Below, piece after piece: positions 8,954 to 17,504 of a stretch of 64,000 nt of DNA (its first letter is position 1; every line of letters starts with the position of its first letter). Source of the stretch: an uncultured Vibrio sp. (GTDB taxonomy: Bacteria > Pseudomonadota > Gammaproteobacteria > Enterobacterales > Vibrionaceae); assembly GCA_947504195.1 (NCBI GenBank), contig CANNGN010000002.1, positions 124,001 to 188,000 of the forward strand. Reading direction: 5' to 3'. The position numbers and the translations under genes were made by a program. The notes beneath the pieces were generated by a model, which searched no databases, was not told the DNA's origin, and saw only the letters and a list, made by a program, of their open reading frames with translations.

Positions 8954-9532
8954 ATGACTATACAATTATCGAATCCAATAACTGAAATGCAGCATAAAAA
9001 TCAAGCGTTGCACTGTGTGCATGTTGACCAGCAAGGAACTAACATGGACATTGATCAGCAACAACGAGCAAAACGTGTGCTTGATCGCTTATTTCCTCTA
9101 AATGATAGAAGTCACTCAGAGGTATGCAGCTACCGTATCGATATGAAGCATATCGTGGCTTGTTTTAAAGATGGTCAACAGACTGGCTTGAAGTACCCTG
9201 GTCATTTTGTGGCATATATTGGTGAGCGCGAAAACCCTGATTCACTTTTATTGCGTCAGCGCGATGGTTGCTATGTTGAGATTATGCTAGGTCGTCAAAC
9301 GGGAAATGGGAAGCTTCAGGACAGCTATTTGGTTGATGTTCAAATGGAGACCCTCTCATACATGATGGTTCATGAGGAAAATACTCCAATGACTTGCCGT
9401 GCCCGGTACTGGGTAAGTTTATTGCGCGATGATGTTGATTCTAAGCCTTGTGTTTCGCGTGAAGATCGTGAGTTCATTAGTAAAAACTGCTCGGAATTTA
9501 CTTTGTACGCGAATGATTTAAATGTTGATTAG
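8954..9532 (+). CDS. Conserved-looking protein of unknown function divergent from the DUF3612-type regulator
   Basis: I do not recognise this protein. It has 192 residues, is soluble and has no signal peptide or membrane segment. A central region, KYPGHFVAYIGERENPDSLLLRQRDGCYVEIMLGRQTGNG, suggests a mixed alpha/beta fold. The ATG at 8954 is preferred to the GTG at 8948 because AGAGGG (8941-8946) lies 7 bases before the ATG but only one base before the GTG. Its divergent position suggests it is a target of the regulator at 7284-8798. Its stop nearly abuts the convergent diguanylate cyclase. Confidence 0.7.
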   Translation: MTIQLSNPITEMQHKNQALHCVHVDQQGTNMDIDQQQRAKRVLDRLFPLNDRSHSEVCSYRIDMKHIVACFKDGQQTGLKYPGHFVAYIGERENPDSLLLRQRDGCYVEIMLGRQTGNGKLQDSYLVDVQMETLSYMMVHEENTPMTCRARYWVSLLRDDVDSKPCVSREDREFISKNCSEFTLYANDLNVD

Positions 9533-10551
9533 AGCATTGGCATGACTCGGTTTCGGCCGAGTTTTTTTGCCTCATACATCAAACTGTCGGCTCGTTCAAT
9601 AAATGAATCTATAGAGTCATCTGATTGAACCTGAGCAACGCCAAAAGACGCAGTGATTGTGCCTACCATGGTGCCAGACTTACGATCTTTTATTGAAATC
9701 TTCTCAAGAGAGCGACGAATATTATCGGCAAACTGTCTTGCCATCGGTAAAGTCTTGTTAGGGATAATAAGCGCGAACTCTTCCCCACCATATCGATAAG
9801 CGGTGATTTGATCACGACATAGCGATGACATTCTATTGCCGATTGCTTTTAGCACCGCATCACCAAACTGGTGACCAAATTGGTCATTGAATGATTTGAA
9901 GTGGTCAACATCGAGAATAATGAGGCATATCGGCTTATTTGAGCTCGTTACCATAGCGATGTCGTAATCAAACGACTGACGATTTTTCAAGCCAGTTAAG
10001 CTGTCGAGAAGTGATTGATGTTTCACTTGCTCTAATTGATCTTTGAGTTGTTCTATTTCTTTACTTGAATTGGTTAATTTCGACTCAAGGTCTTTAGTTG
10101 AATGACTGAGGTCTTGAGTTTCGGATATGACTTTTTTAACTAGCGAAGTGATTTCCTCAACGGAAAACTTACCGTCTTCAATTTGCTCTAAATTTTGACA
10201 GCTTTTTTCTAACTGATTCGAGAAAGTAGAAGTTTCATTGATGGTGTCGCTCATGGAATTAGAGAGTTGAAGTAACAATTTTTCGACACTGGCCTTAAGG
10301 TCGCTAAACTCAGTTTCGTGCTCTTGAGCGATGAATTGTGAATAAAGACTATTATTGACACTCGGAGGACAGTTACCATATTGCTCAACAGTGAGATCAA
10401 TCGCTTCATTTAGCTTTGGGTGAGATTCTTCCACATAAGTGTACCAAAGTGCGTAATTTGCAGGGGTCGTTGGTACCTTATACTTCAGCATCAAGGGCAC
10501 TGTTTTTTTCAAATTTTCTGCTGAACGCTTAAATTCGTCTTGAATACTCAT
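9529..10551 (-). CDS. GGDEF diguanylate cyclase
   Basis: This enzyme makes cyclic di-GMP from two GTP. The N-terminal about 170 residues form a helical/coiled-coil sensor region (PTTPANYALWYTYVEESHPKL..., then heptad-like segments). The C-terminal GGDEF domain contains DSLTGLKNRQSFD, DVDHFKSFNDQFGHQFGD and the active-site GGEEF. The allosteric I-site position reads RDQI, so the normal RxxD is missing its Asp. No membrane segment is seen, so it is cytoplasmic. The ATG at 10551 (MSIQDEFKRS) has GAGTG six bases upstream and is preferred to the upstream GTG at 10575. The 3' end overlaps the convergent gene by 4 bp. cheV lies just upstream on the same strand but has its own spacing. Confidence 0.9.
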   Translation of the reverse strand: MSIQDEFKRSAENLKKTVPLMLKYKVPTTPANYALWYTYVEESHPKLNEAIDLTVEQYGNCPPSVNNSLYSQFIAQEHETEFSDLKASVEKLLLQLSNSMSDTINETSTFSNQLEKSCQNLEQIEDGKFSVEEITSLVKKVISETQDLSHSTKDLESKLTNSSKEIEQLKDQLEQVKHQSLLDSLTGLKNRQSFDYDIAMVTSSNKPICLIILDVDHFKSFNDQFGHQFGDAVLKAIGNRMSSLCRDQITAYRYGGEEFALIIPNKTLPMARQFADNIRRSLEKISIKDRKSGTMVGTITASFGVAQVQSDDSIDSFIERADSLMYEAKKLGRNRVMPML

Positions 10552-10711
10552 TGAAATCACTCTAGTCACTGTCACTGTTCTAAATTAATTTTATGCCAAT
10601 TGGATAAATCTATAAATTGTATATAGGTAATCTGGTTCTAATTGTTCTCAATATCAATTTGTTACCCAAACAGGATGGATCAGAAATTGTATAAATAAAG
10701 TGTAGTCGCTT

Positions 10712-11635
10712 TTATTGCTCTTGTTGCATTGTTTTTGTGTTAAGTTTTTCGGCTCCCTTTAGCATGGCATGAACGAGTTCATGAGCATTAAACTTCTCAA
10801 GGGCATCTTGTGCGCCTACTTGCTTGGCTCGATCAACACAAATTTCGCTCGAAAGTGAAGTATGGAGGATGGTATAGGCGTTATTGATCATCGCATCATT
10901 TTGAACTTCAAATGCCAATTCATATCCATCTAACCCCGGCATTTCTATATCGCTTACTAGAATATCTATACCTTGGCCCATTTGAGATAGCTCTTTCATC
11001 TTTTCAAGTGCTTCAAGCCCATTATTGCAAACACAATAAGGAATATTAATGAATTCAAGCGCATCAGAAAGTTGTTTTCTGGCGATGGAAGAGTCGTCTA
11101 CCAACATAATGTTAAACGGCTTTAATTTTTCTCTGTCGACATCAGATAAGATTGCGCGTTTAGTTGATTCTTCTTGAGGGTAAATTTTAGACAGTAAGAG
11201 TTCGACATCGAGTAGCTGAATCAGTTTTTCTTGATAACGTGTGATTCCCGTGACGAAAACATTGTGTCCAGCCGTATCCGGTGAGGGCTCGATTGATCGC
11301 CAATCACATTCCACTATTTTTTCAATAGTTCGAACCATAAATGCCACCACTTTGCGCATACAATCAGTGACAATCAAATAACAGTTTTTATATTCACTTG
11401 GATCAATACGCCGAAATCCGATCGCTGCAGCCATATCAATAACCGGGATAGTTTTATTTCGCACTGTCACTGTCCCAATTACATGTTGGTGAGAGTACGG
11501 TATTTGAGTCATTGGGAGGAAAGAAATGATTTCTCTTATTTTTAATGTTCCCATTGCAAAATGATGCCGTTGACTATTTAGAGTAAACATCAACATTCCT
11601 TGAGACTGATGTGTTTTACTTGTGATTTTGGACAT
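10712..11635 (-). CDS. cheV: Chemotaxis scaffold protein CheV (CheW domain plus response receiver)
   Basis: This hybrid coupling protein links chemoreceptors to CheA and may tune adaptation. Residues about 10-155 form a CheW-like domain (LMFTLNSQRHHFAMGTLKIREI...HVIGTVTVRNKTIPVIDMAAAIG). Residues about 173-295 form a receiver domain with acidic pocket D180/D181, phosphoacceptor D229 in SDIEMPGLDGYE and the conserved Lys in EKFNAHEL. The 307-residue length is normal for CheV. No che operon is nearby, so it is an orphan auxiliary CheV, as in other vibrios, which carry several. Confidence 0.93.
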   Translation of the reverse strand: MSKITSKTHQSQGMLMFTLNSQRHHFAMGTLKIREIISFLPMTQIPYSHQHVIGTVTVRNKTIPVIDMAAAIGFRRIDPSEYKNCYLIVTDCMRKVVAFMVRTIEKIVECDWRSIEPSPDTAGHNVFVTGITRYQEKLIQLLDVELLLSKIYPQEESTKRAILSDVDREKLKPFNIMLVDDSSIARKQLSDALEFINIPYCVCNNGLEALEKMKELSQMGQGIDILVSDIEMPGLDGYELAFEVQNDAMINNAYTILHTSLSSEICVDRAKQVGAQDALEKFNAHELVHAMLKGAEKLNTKTMQQEQ

Positions 11636-11836
11636 GACTGTGACACCTTAATTGTCTTATTTTTAATACTAATGGATAATCCCCAGTCTTCAAATGATTC
11701 TGTATTTATCTCCTTTTTTATTGATCTCGCAACGACTCGCTTGTATTGCATATCGCTTTTGTAAGATCAAAGGATTTGAGGATGACATTTATGAGTAAAC
11801 TCCATACACTTACGCGGTTAAAAAAGGAGAACACCA

Positions 11837-12115
11837 ATGGCAACGACAGCAGCTGCATTGCATATTTTAGTGAAACACAAGAATCAAGCTGATGATATTG
11901 TTAGTCAATTGAAGAAAGGGGCTAAATTTCATGTGCTGGCAAAAAAACACTCCTTATGCCCATCGGGTAAGAAGGGGGGTGATTTGGGAGAGTTTAAACG
12001 TGGCCAAATGGTTCCTGCGTTTGATAAAGCCTGTTTTAATGGGGAAGTGTTAACACCACTTGTCGTAAAAACTAAATTTGGTTGGCATGTTATTAAAGTG
12101 CTTTACCGTACATAG
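11837..12115 (+). CDS. ppiC: Peptidyl-prolyl cis-trans isomerase, parvulin PpiC
   Basis: This small cytoplasmic parvulin of 92 residues (E. coli PpiC 93) catalyses proline isomerisation. It consists of a single rotamase domain: [50 protein letters not shown] and a C-terminal [10 protein letters not shown], the hallmark GWHxI motif. AAAAGGAGA precedes the ATG at good spacing. It appears monocistronic. Confidence 0.93.
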   Translation: MATTAAALHILVKHKNQADDIVSQLKKGAKFHVLAKKHSLCPSGKKGGDLGEFKRGQMVPAFDKACFNGEVLTPLVVKTKFGWHVIKVLYRT

Positions 12116-12571
12116 TTTGCATTCACTAGAGAGGTTGATGCTCAATTCTTAATTCAATTACAGGATAGTTCTAAGCTAACTAAATAATCTGCCGTACGCC
12201 CTCTCTGTCTTTTTCTGCTTATCATCAATTTCCCCGAGCCCATACCATGAGTTCATCCTCATACGGTATGACTTACATCGCCAGTAACCAATGTCGAACC
12301 ACAGGTAGACTCCATGTGTAAACGAGTAAGAAATAGCCTGTGGTAGGTTTGTTTCCTTTGGGCAAATGTTCAAATTCTGTAGGTAGCGAGATTGTGATGT
12401 AAGTGTGAAAAGCAATGTTATTAGATACCAGTAGATGTTAGAAACTGTTAGGTTAAACTTTACTCAAATGTTTCATAAATATTATTAAAAACTCGGTGTT
12501 TTTATTGACGGATTTATATGTAAGGAGTAACTTACGCAATAAATTTCGTATGGGGCCTCAAACCTTAAAGA
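12116..12571. other. 456-bp gap between ppiC and fdhD, no confident gene
   Basis: The only open stretch of note is on the minus strand (12176-12415), starting with TTG and lacking a good ribosome site. Its 79 residues are Trp/Tyr-rich (GVYLWFDIGYWRCKSYRMRMNSWYGLGE) and not recognised. It could be a small real gene or a degraded remnant. The right part (12430-12570) is A/T-rich and presumably carries the fdhD promoter. No clear regulator site is seen. Confidence 0.4.
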
Positions 12572-13456
12572 ATGGTGTCAATGCAATCAGATAGCGCAAA
12601 TCAATGGAACAATGATGATCCTGTTTCTCTTAAACGGGTTTCTCGAAAACGTTATCAGAAAGGTAAGGGGTACAGCCTTAGTCGTGACACTCTTATTGTA
12701 GAAGAGCCATTACAAATAAGTATTGAATGGACTTCTAATGGTCACTCGCAGTGTGAATTGTGGAGTATGACGATGAGGACCCCCGGTGACGATGAAAATT
12801 TAGTGTATGGTTTGCTTTTAAGTCATAGCGTTATAAAGCGTTGGTCTGATATTGATTCAATACGTTACTTTGATGATCATACGAGTCATGCGATGAATCA
12901 TGTTGTTGTAATCTTAGTAGCTGATATTGAACCAAATTTGTCGATTTCTAGTCGTCGTAACATGAGCACGTCCAGTTGTGGTGTGTGTGGCGCGACGTCT
13001 GTCCGAACACTTCAATTTATGACTCGTAGGGCGATTGATAAAACCGAGAGTTGGCTGTCACCGAGTGATGTGTTGAGTTACTCGTCCTTACTCGCTGAGC
13101 ATCAATTTCAATTTCATGAAACCGGCTCTGTCCATGGTGCCGCTTATATGATTGATGGGGAATTGAGCGCTGTTGCTGAAGATATTGGTCGTCATAACGC
13201 ACTAGATAAATTATTAGGGTTTTTGTCTCGCCAACAACAGTGGCACCCTCGTGGTGTTGTGGTTTTGACAAGTCGAGTCAGTTACGAATTAATGCAAAAA
13301 GCGGTGATCTCTGGTGTTGCCGTTATTGTATCGGTTGGAGCGCCTTCAAAAATCGCGCTGGATATTGCCCGTCAGTTCGATATTACGCTTATTGGTTTTA
13401 CCACAGCGGAACACTTCAATTTATACAACGGGTACTGGCGAATGAAGCCAGAATAA
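12572..13456 (+). CDS. fdhD: Formate dehydrogenase accessory sulfurtransferase FdhD
   Basis: FdhD transfers sulfur from IscS to the bis-MGD molybdenum cofactor before insertion into formate dehydrogenase. The functional CxxC loop is visible as SSCGVCG (Cys136, Cys139), followed by the conserved GSVHGAAYM, EDIGRHNALDKL and SRVSYELMQKA blocks. The 294-residue length is typical (about 280). The ATG at 12572 has little ribosome site; an in-frame ATG at 12581 is an alternative. It is 18 bp upstream of the molybdoenzyme gene at 13475, so the two are almost certainly co-transcribed, and this FdhD probably serves that enzyme. Confidence 0.93.
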   Translation: MVSMQSDSANQWNNDDPVSLKRVSRKRYQKGKGYSLSRDTLIVEEPLQISIEWTSNGHSQCELWSMTMRTPGDDENLVYGLLLSHSVIKRWSDIDSIRYFDDHTSHAMNHVVVILVADIEPNLSISSRRNMSTSSCGVCGATSVRTLQFMTRRAIDKTESWLSPSDVLSYSSLLAEHQFQFHETGSVHGAAYMIDGELSAVAEDIGRHNALDKLLGFLSRQQQWHPRGVVVLTSRVSYELMQKAVISGVAVIVSVGAPSKIALDIARQFDITLIGFTTAEHFNLYNGYWRMKPE

Positions 13457-13474
13457 TGATGAGAAGATAATTAG

Positions 13475-15787
13475 ATGAGTTATAAAGAATATTCCGGATC
13501 GGCTGGTGGTTGGGCTGCATTAAAATCAACTACGCAACATCTTTTTAAAAGCGAAAATGTCGCTAAGAACATCGTGAATTTATTTCGTGCCAATCAAGAT
13601 AGCGGCTTTGATTGCCCGGGTTGTGCTTGGGGTGAAAAAGGCGTTCCTGGACGATTTCGCTTTTGTGAAAATGGTGCGAAGGCCGTAAACTGGGAAGCAA
13701 CAACTCGCCGAGTTGGGCATGAATTTTTTGCCAAATATTCCGTGTCTTGGCTGAATAAGCAAACCGATTACTTTTTAGAGTATCAAGGGCGTTTAAATGA
13801 GCCGATGCGCTATAACCCTGAGACGGATCATTATGAGCCGATAAGCTGGGATGAAGCGTTTAATGTCGTCGCTGAACATCTAAACCAACTTGAGAATCCG
13901 AATCAAGCTGAGTTTTATACTTCTGGTCGAGCAAGTAATGAAGCCGCGTTCGTATATCAACTATTTGCGCGTCGTTTTGGGACCAATAACTTTCCAGACT
14001 GTTCAAACATGTGCCATGAAGCAACGGGCCACGCACTCATTGAATCAATCGGTATCGGCAAGGGTACGGTAACGATCGAGGATTTTGAGGTTGCCGATGC
14101 TATCTTCTTATTTGGACAAAATCCGGGAACCAATCATCCTCGTATGTTGGAAACCTTAGCATCCGCAAACAAGCGTGGTGCTCAAGTGGTCGCCTTCAAT
14201 AACCTTAAAGAACGTGGTTTAGAGAGATTTACCAATCCTCAACATCCACTTGAGATGCTGAGCAACGGCTCCACGCCAACCACCAGTCACTACTTTATGC
14301 CCAAATTAGGTGGTGATATGGCCGTGGTTCGCGGCATGGTAAAAGTTTTGTTGGATTTACATAAGCAAGCGGTGGAGAAGGGCAAAAATGTATTCGACCT
14401 CGAATTTATTGAGCAACATACAGACGGGTTGGATGATTATCTAGCGACTGTTGAGGCTACGCCATGGGAGCAGATTCTAGATCAGTCGGGATTGAGTAAA
14501 GATGACATCGTGCAGGCCGCGGATATTTATCACAATGCCAAGACTCGCATTGTGACTTGGGCGATGGGCGTTACTCAACATAAGCACTCTGTGGCAACCA
14601 TTCAAGAAATCGCCAATTTACAGCTACTATTTGGTCAGATTGGTAAACCGGGCAGTGGTTTGTGTCCAGTGAGAGGTCATTCGAATGTGCAGGGCGACCG
14701 TACTGTTGGTATAAATGAAAAACCGCCGGCGTTATTGCTCGAAAATCTTGAAAAAGTTTTTGGCTTCAAGCCGCCCACAGAATATGGGCATAATGTCGTC
14801 AATGCGTTGCAAGCAATGAGTAAAGGCGAAAGCAAGGTGTTTATTGGTTTGGGTGGGAATTTAGTCGCCGCTGCACCGGATACCGAACGAGTTATGGAAG
14901 CAATGCATCAGTGCCAACTGACCGTAAATATTGCAACCAAACTTAATCGTAGTCATGTTAATCCGGGAAAAGATTCCCTCATTCTGCCTTGCTATGGGCG
15001 AACTGATATTGATATGCAAGCAAATGGCGAACAAAAAGTCACGGTAGAGGATTCGTTCTCCATGGTACATGCATCCGCTGGAAGAATGGACGCATCAGGA
15101 GAAAACATGCGTTCAGAAATCGCTATTGTGTCGGGTATGGCTAAAGCGACTCTTGGTGAAAATAATCCCGTTTGCTGGCAATCATTGGTCGATGATTACA
15201 GCAATATCAGAGACTACATAGAGAAGACCATTCCTGGTTTTACTCAATTTAATCAACGCTTGGATATTCCTGGCGGATTTTATTTAGGAAATAGTGCTCG
15301 GGATTTGGTATGGAATACCCCACAAGGTAAGGCTCAAATTTGTAGTCATGAATTGCCAGAAAATATCCTTATTTTTGATGCACCAAGTTCCTCTAAGAAG
15401 CCTGTGTTTGTAATGCAAACGATGCGTTCTCATGATCAATATAACACAACGGTATATGGATATGATGATCGCTATCGCGGGGTATTTGGCGAGCGAAATG
15501 TTGTTTTTATGCATCAAGCAGACATCGATAATTTAGGGTTGAAATCCGAACAATTGGTTGATATTGAAACACTGTGGACAGATGACAAGAAGCGAAAGAT
15601 ACACGGATTTAAAGTCATTCCTTACCAGATTGCAAAAGGGAATGTTGCCGCGTATTTTCCCGAGGCAAATGCACTGATTCCATTGGAGAGCGTTGGTGAA
15701 TTTAGTGATACTCCAACATCCAAATCAATAGCGGTTGTCATCACGCCAAGCGAGGTCAGCCGGTTAGATAAGAGCGTCGACTCATGA
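13475..15787 (+). CDS. FdhF/YdeP family molybdopterin oxidoreductase
   Basis: This is a bis-MGD oxidoreductase of the YdeP branch of formate-dehydrogenase-like enzymes, with 770 residues (E. coli YdeP 759). The N-terminal cysteines C47 and C50 in DCPGCAWGE, plus C64, may bind a metal centre. PISWDEAFNVVAEHL is the usual molybdopterin oxidoreductase signature. Cys180 in NMCHEATG sits at the molybdenum-ligand position occupied by Sec/Cys in formate dehydrogenases. GQNPGTNHPRM and the GMGVTQHKH-like block are conserved cofactor contacts, followed by a molydop-binding C-terminal domain. No signal peptide is seen, so it is cytoplasmic. It pairs with fdhD. YdeP-type proteins have been linked to acid resistance, but their substrate remains unclear. 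Confidence 0.88.
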   Translation: MSYKEYSGSAGGWAALKSTTQHLFKSENVAKNIVNLFRANQDSGFDCPGCAWGEKGVPGRFRFCENGAKAVNWEATTRRVGHEFFAKYSVSWLNKQTDYFLEYQGRLNEPMRYNPETDHYEPISWDEAFNVVAEHLNQLENPNQAEFYTSGRASNEAAFVYQLFARRFGTNNFPDCSNMCHEATGHALIESIGIGKGTVTIEDFEVADAIFLFGQNPGTNHPRMLETLASANKRGAQVVAFNNLKERGLERFTNPQHPLEMLSNGSTPTTSHYFMPKLGGDMAVVRGMVKVLLDLHKQAVEKGKNVFDLEFIEQHTDGLDDYLATVEATPWEQILDQSGLSKDDIVQAADIYHNAKTRIVTWAMGVTQHKHSVATIQEIANLQLLFGQIGKPGSGLCPVRGHSNVQGDRTVGINEKPPALLLENLEKVFGFKPPTEYGHNVVNALQAMSKGESKVFIGLGGNLVAAAPDTERVMEAMHQCQLTVNIATKLNRSHVNPGKDSLILPCYGRTDIDMQANGEQKVTVEDSFSMVHASAGRMDASGENMRSEIAIVSGMAKATLGENNPVCWQSLVDDYSNIRDYIEKTIPGFTQFNQRLDIPGGFYLGNSARDLVWNTPQGKAQICSHELPENILIFDAPSSSKKPVFVMQTMRSHDQYNTTVYGYDDRYRGVFGERNVVFMHQADIDNLGLKSEQLVDIETLWTDDKKRKIHGFKVIPYQIAKGNVAAYFPEANALIPLESVGEFSDTPTSKSIAVVITPSEVSRLDKSVDS

Positions 15788-15810
15788 GGTGATAAGCCCT
15801 GTGAGTAGCC

Positions 15811-15838
15811 AAAAAAAAGAGCCCATATAAATGGGCTC
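15811..15838 (-). terminator. Minus-strand Rho-independent terminator downstream of kdgK
   Basis: The stem GAGCCCAT / ATGGGCTC (15819-15826 with 15831-15838) has a 4-nt loop. The A8 run at 15811-15818 becomes a U-run only on the minus strand, so it ends transcription coming from kdgK and not the molybdoenzyme transcript. Confidence 0.82.
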
Positions 15839-16013
15839 AAAATAAAACAAAACAGAAAATTTAATCACTACATTTAGGCACAAGCTTGATCGGCATGTCG
15901 ATCAAACCTATGACTTCTTTAACTAGCAGAGCTAGTTCATCTCATTTTGGTTACAAAAATGAGAACATTTGGTTCGTTCAAGACAACTTCAATGTTTCTT
16001 TGTCTTAAACACT
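15839..16013 (-). ncRNA. Structured kdgK 3' UTR, candidate 3'-derived small RNA
   Basis: Between the kdgK stop and its terminator lie three further perfect hairpins. They are CTCATTTT/AAAATGAG (15940-15947 with 15955-15962), AACTAGC/GCTAGTT (15921-15927 with 15931-15937) and TTGATCG/CGATCAA (15886-15892 with 15899-15905). They are followed by a U-rich stretch and the terminator at 15811-15838. A series of small stem-loops ending in a U-rich terminator is what Hfq-bound 3'UTR sRNAs look like. No recognised RNA family was matched, so this is speculative. Confidence 0.35.
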
Positions 16014-16943
16014 TTAAATATGTGGCATCGCTTCTTTAGGGATAATAGCACCAGGGTATTGGATCACGGTTCCCGCTAATAGGTGACCAGCTTGTGCTGA
16101 CTCAATAGGTGTACCGCCTGTTACTCGTTTGGCTAGGTAACCTGCGCTAAATGAGTCTCCCGCTGCAGTTGTATCGACAACGTTAGATATTTTGTTCGCG
16201 GCAACCATGTGCATTTCGCCATCGACGACGACAAAACATGCATCCGCACCTCGTTTAACAACAATTTCTGTCACACCGAGCTGTTGAGTACGTTCAATCG
16301 CTTGTTGTTCATTATCATCACCGTAAAGCATCACTTCATCATCAAATGTTAAGAATGCGCAATCGGTTAATGAGAGCACCTGACGATAGGCCTGCTGAGC
16401 TTGTTCGGTAGAGTTCCAAAGCTTTGGACGATAGTTGTTATCAAAGGCGATTTTACAGCCGTTATCACGACAACGTTGAAGTACGTCGATTAGTGAACTT
16501 AGGCACTCTAAAGGCAAGATCGCAAGGCTAATCCCACTGAGATAGATCATATCAAACGTTGAAAGTTGAGTGACGAGAGCATCAAGGTCTGCTTCCATTA
16601 GCCAAAATCGCGCTGCGGAATCATTTCGCCAGTAGTAAAAGCTACGTTCGCCATCATCTTGTGTTTCAATCGTATAAAGACCAGGAAGCTTGGTTTGAGA
16701 ACGAAGTACCATCGATATATCGATATTCTCTTTTTTCCACTGATTCAACATTTCTTCACTGAAAGGGTCGAGGCCCAGACCCGTTAAATAAGAGGTTGAA
16801 ACATCTTTCTCGTATGTCAGTCGCGAAAGGTAAAGAGCAGTATTTAGAGTGTCGCCGCCAAAACTTTGTTTGTACAGCTCACCATGTTGTTGAAGTTCAA
16901 CCATACATTCGCCGATAACGGCCACGCGCTGTTGCTTTATCAC
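16014..16943 (-). CDS. kdgK: 2-dehydro-3-deoxygluconokinase (PfkB family sugar kinase)
   Basis: This ribokinase-type enzyme phosphorylates 2-keto-3-deoxygluconate to KDPG, the step feeding pectin-, alginate- or hexuronate-derived acids to the Entner-Doudoroff aldolase. The N-terminal motif VAVIGECMVELQQ...SFGGDTLNTALYLSRL and the C-terminal PfkB signature DTTAAGDSFSAGYLA with catalytic Asp are intact. The 309-residue length is normal. Translation starts at a GTG (16943) preceded by GGAG. It stands alone, without kdgA or uronate genes in view, and ends in a structured 3' UTR. Another 2-keto sugar acid could be the substrate. Confidence 0.85.
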   Translation of the reverse strand: MIKQQRVAVIGECMVELQQHGELYKQSFGGDTLNTALYLSRLTYEKDVSTSYLTGLGLDPFSEEMLNQWKKENIDISMVLRSQTKLPGLYTIETQDDGERSFYYWRNDSAARFWLMEADLDALVTQLSTFDMIYLSGISLAILPLECLSSLIDVLQRCRDNGCKIAFDNNYRPKLWNSTEQAQQAYRQVLSLTDCAFLTFDDEVMLYGDDNEQQAIERTQQLGVTEIVVKRGADACFVVVDGEMHMVAANKISNVVDTTAAGDSFSAGYLAKRVTGGTPIESAQAGHLLAGTVIQYPGAIIPKEAMPHI

Positions 16944-17007
16944 TGCTCTTTACTCCGGAATATCCATTCTTTGAAAGCTATTTTATATTTTTAAAAGAAT
17001 AAATCAA

Positions 17008-17033
17008 TATTTTTGAAACGATGATTTAATTTT
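17008..17033 (-). promoter_or_regulatory. Weak KdgR-box-like element upstream of kdgK
   Basis: TTTTGAAACGATGATTTAAT (from 17011) keeps the GAAAC core and A/T flanks of the KdgR operator (AAATGAAACA...TGTTTCATTT) but has several mismatches in the right half. It lies about 70 bp upstream of kdgK. This is a weak guess. Confidence 0.22.
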
Positions 17034-17155
17034 ATTTTTTGATGTGAAAAATCTCAGTTGAGTAGAATAAGATGAACAAGCTGATTTAATATGACAACGT
17101 CGTGGTCATTTAGCTTCTAAAATAACTTTTGTCATGCTGGGGTATAACTTAGTGA

Positions 17156-17413
17156 CTATTGATCTCTTTTGATCTCTTGATTTGAAGGCGCACACCCTAA
17201 ATGTTGAAGTAGTACATATAGGCTAACTTGTTTTAGTGCAACCCGACGGAAAAGGTTGGCAAATATATGATCACCACCAAAGCAGTTGTTAATATATTTA
17301 TTGATTTCTTCTGGCGTGTACCCACTAACGTAAAGCGAGCGAACCCATTGATATTCAACTGATTGTTGGTCTTTTAGTGTATTAATACTGAGAGTGATTT
17401 GAGGCGTTTTCAA
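17156..17413 (-). CDS. Small hypothetical protein, 85 residues
   Basis: I do not recognise this protein. It is a soluble, helical-looking sequence (VRSLYVSGYTPEEINKYINNCFGGDHIFANLFRRVALKQ) with no signal peptide. The only usable start is the TTG at 17413, with AAGGT about 9 bases upstream. It lies between kdgK and the thioesterase gene, all on the minus strand, with its own spacing. Reading-frame composition looks coding-like, but the non-ATG start lowers confidence. Confidence 0.5.
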   Translation of the reverse strand: MKTPQITLSINTLKDQQSVEYQWVRSLYVSGYTPEEINKYINNCFGGDHIFANLFRRVALKQVSLYVLLQHLGCAPSNQEIKRDQ

Positions 17414-17504
17414 GCCAAGGTACCTTCAAAAAATCCGAACGAGCAAATAATTGACCTATTAAAGCAAAATTAAATGACCGTTCGATGACAGAAGGAAATT
17501 CGCT

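Noticed and set aside
12176..12415. 79-codon minus-strand frame downstream of ppiC as a firm gene
   Set aside because: It uses a TTG start without a clear ribosome site and has no recognisable family; mentioned only within the gap entry.
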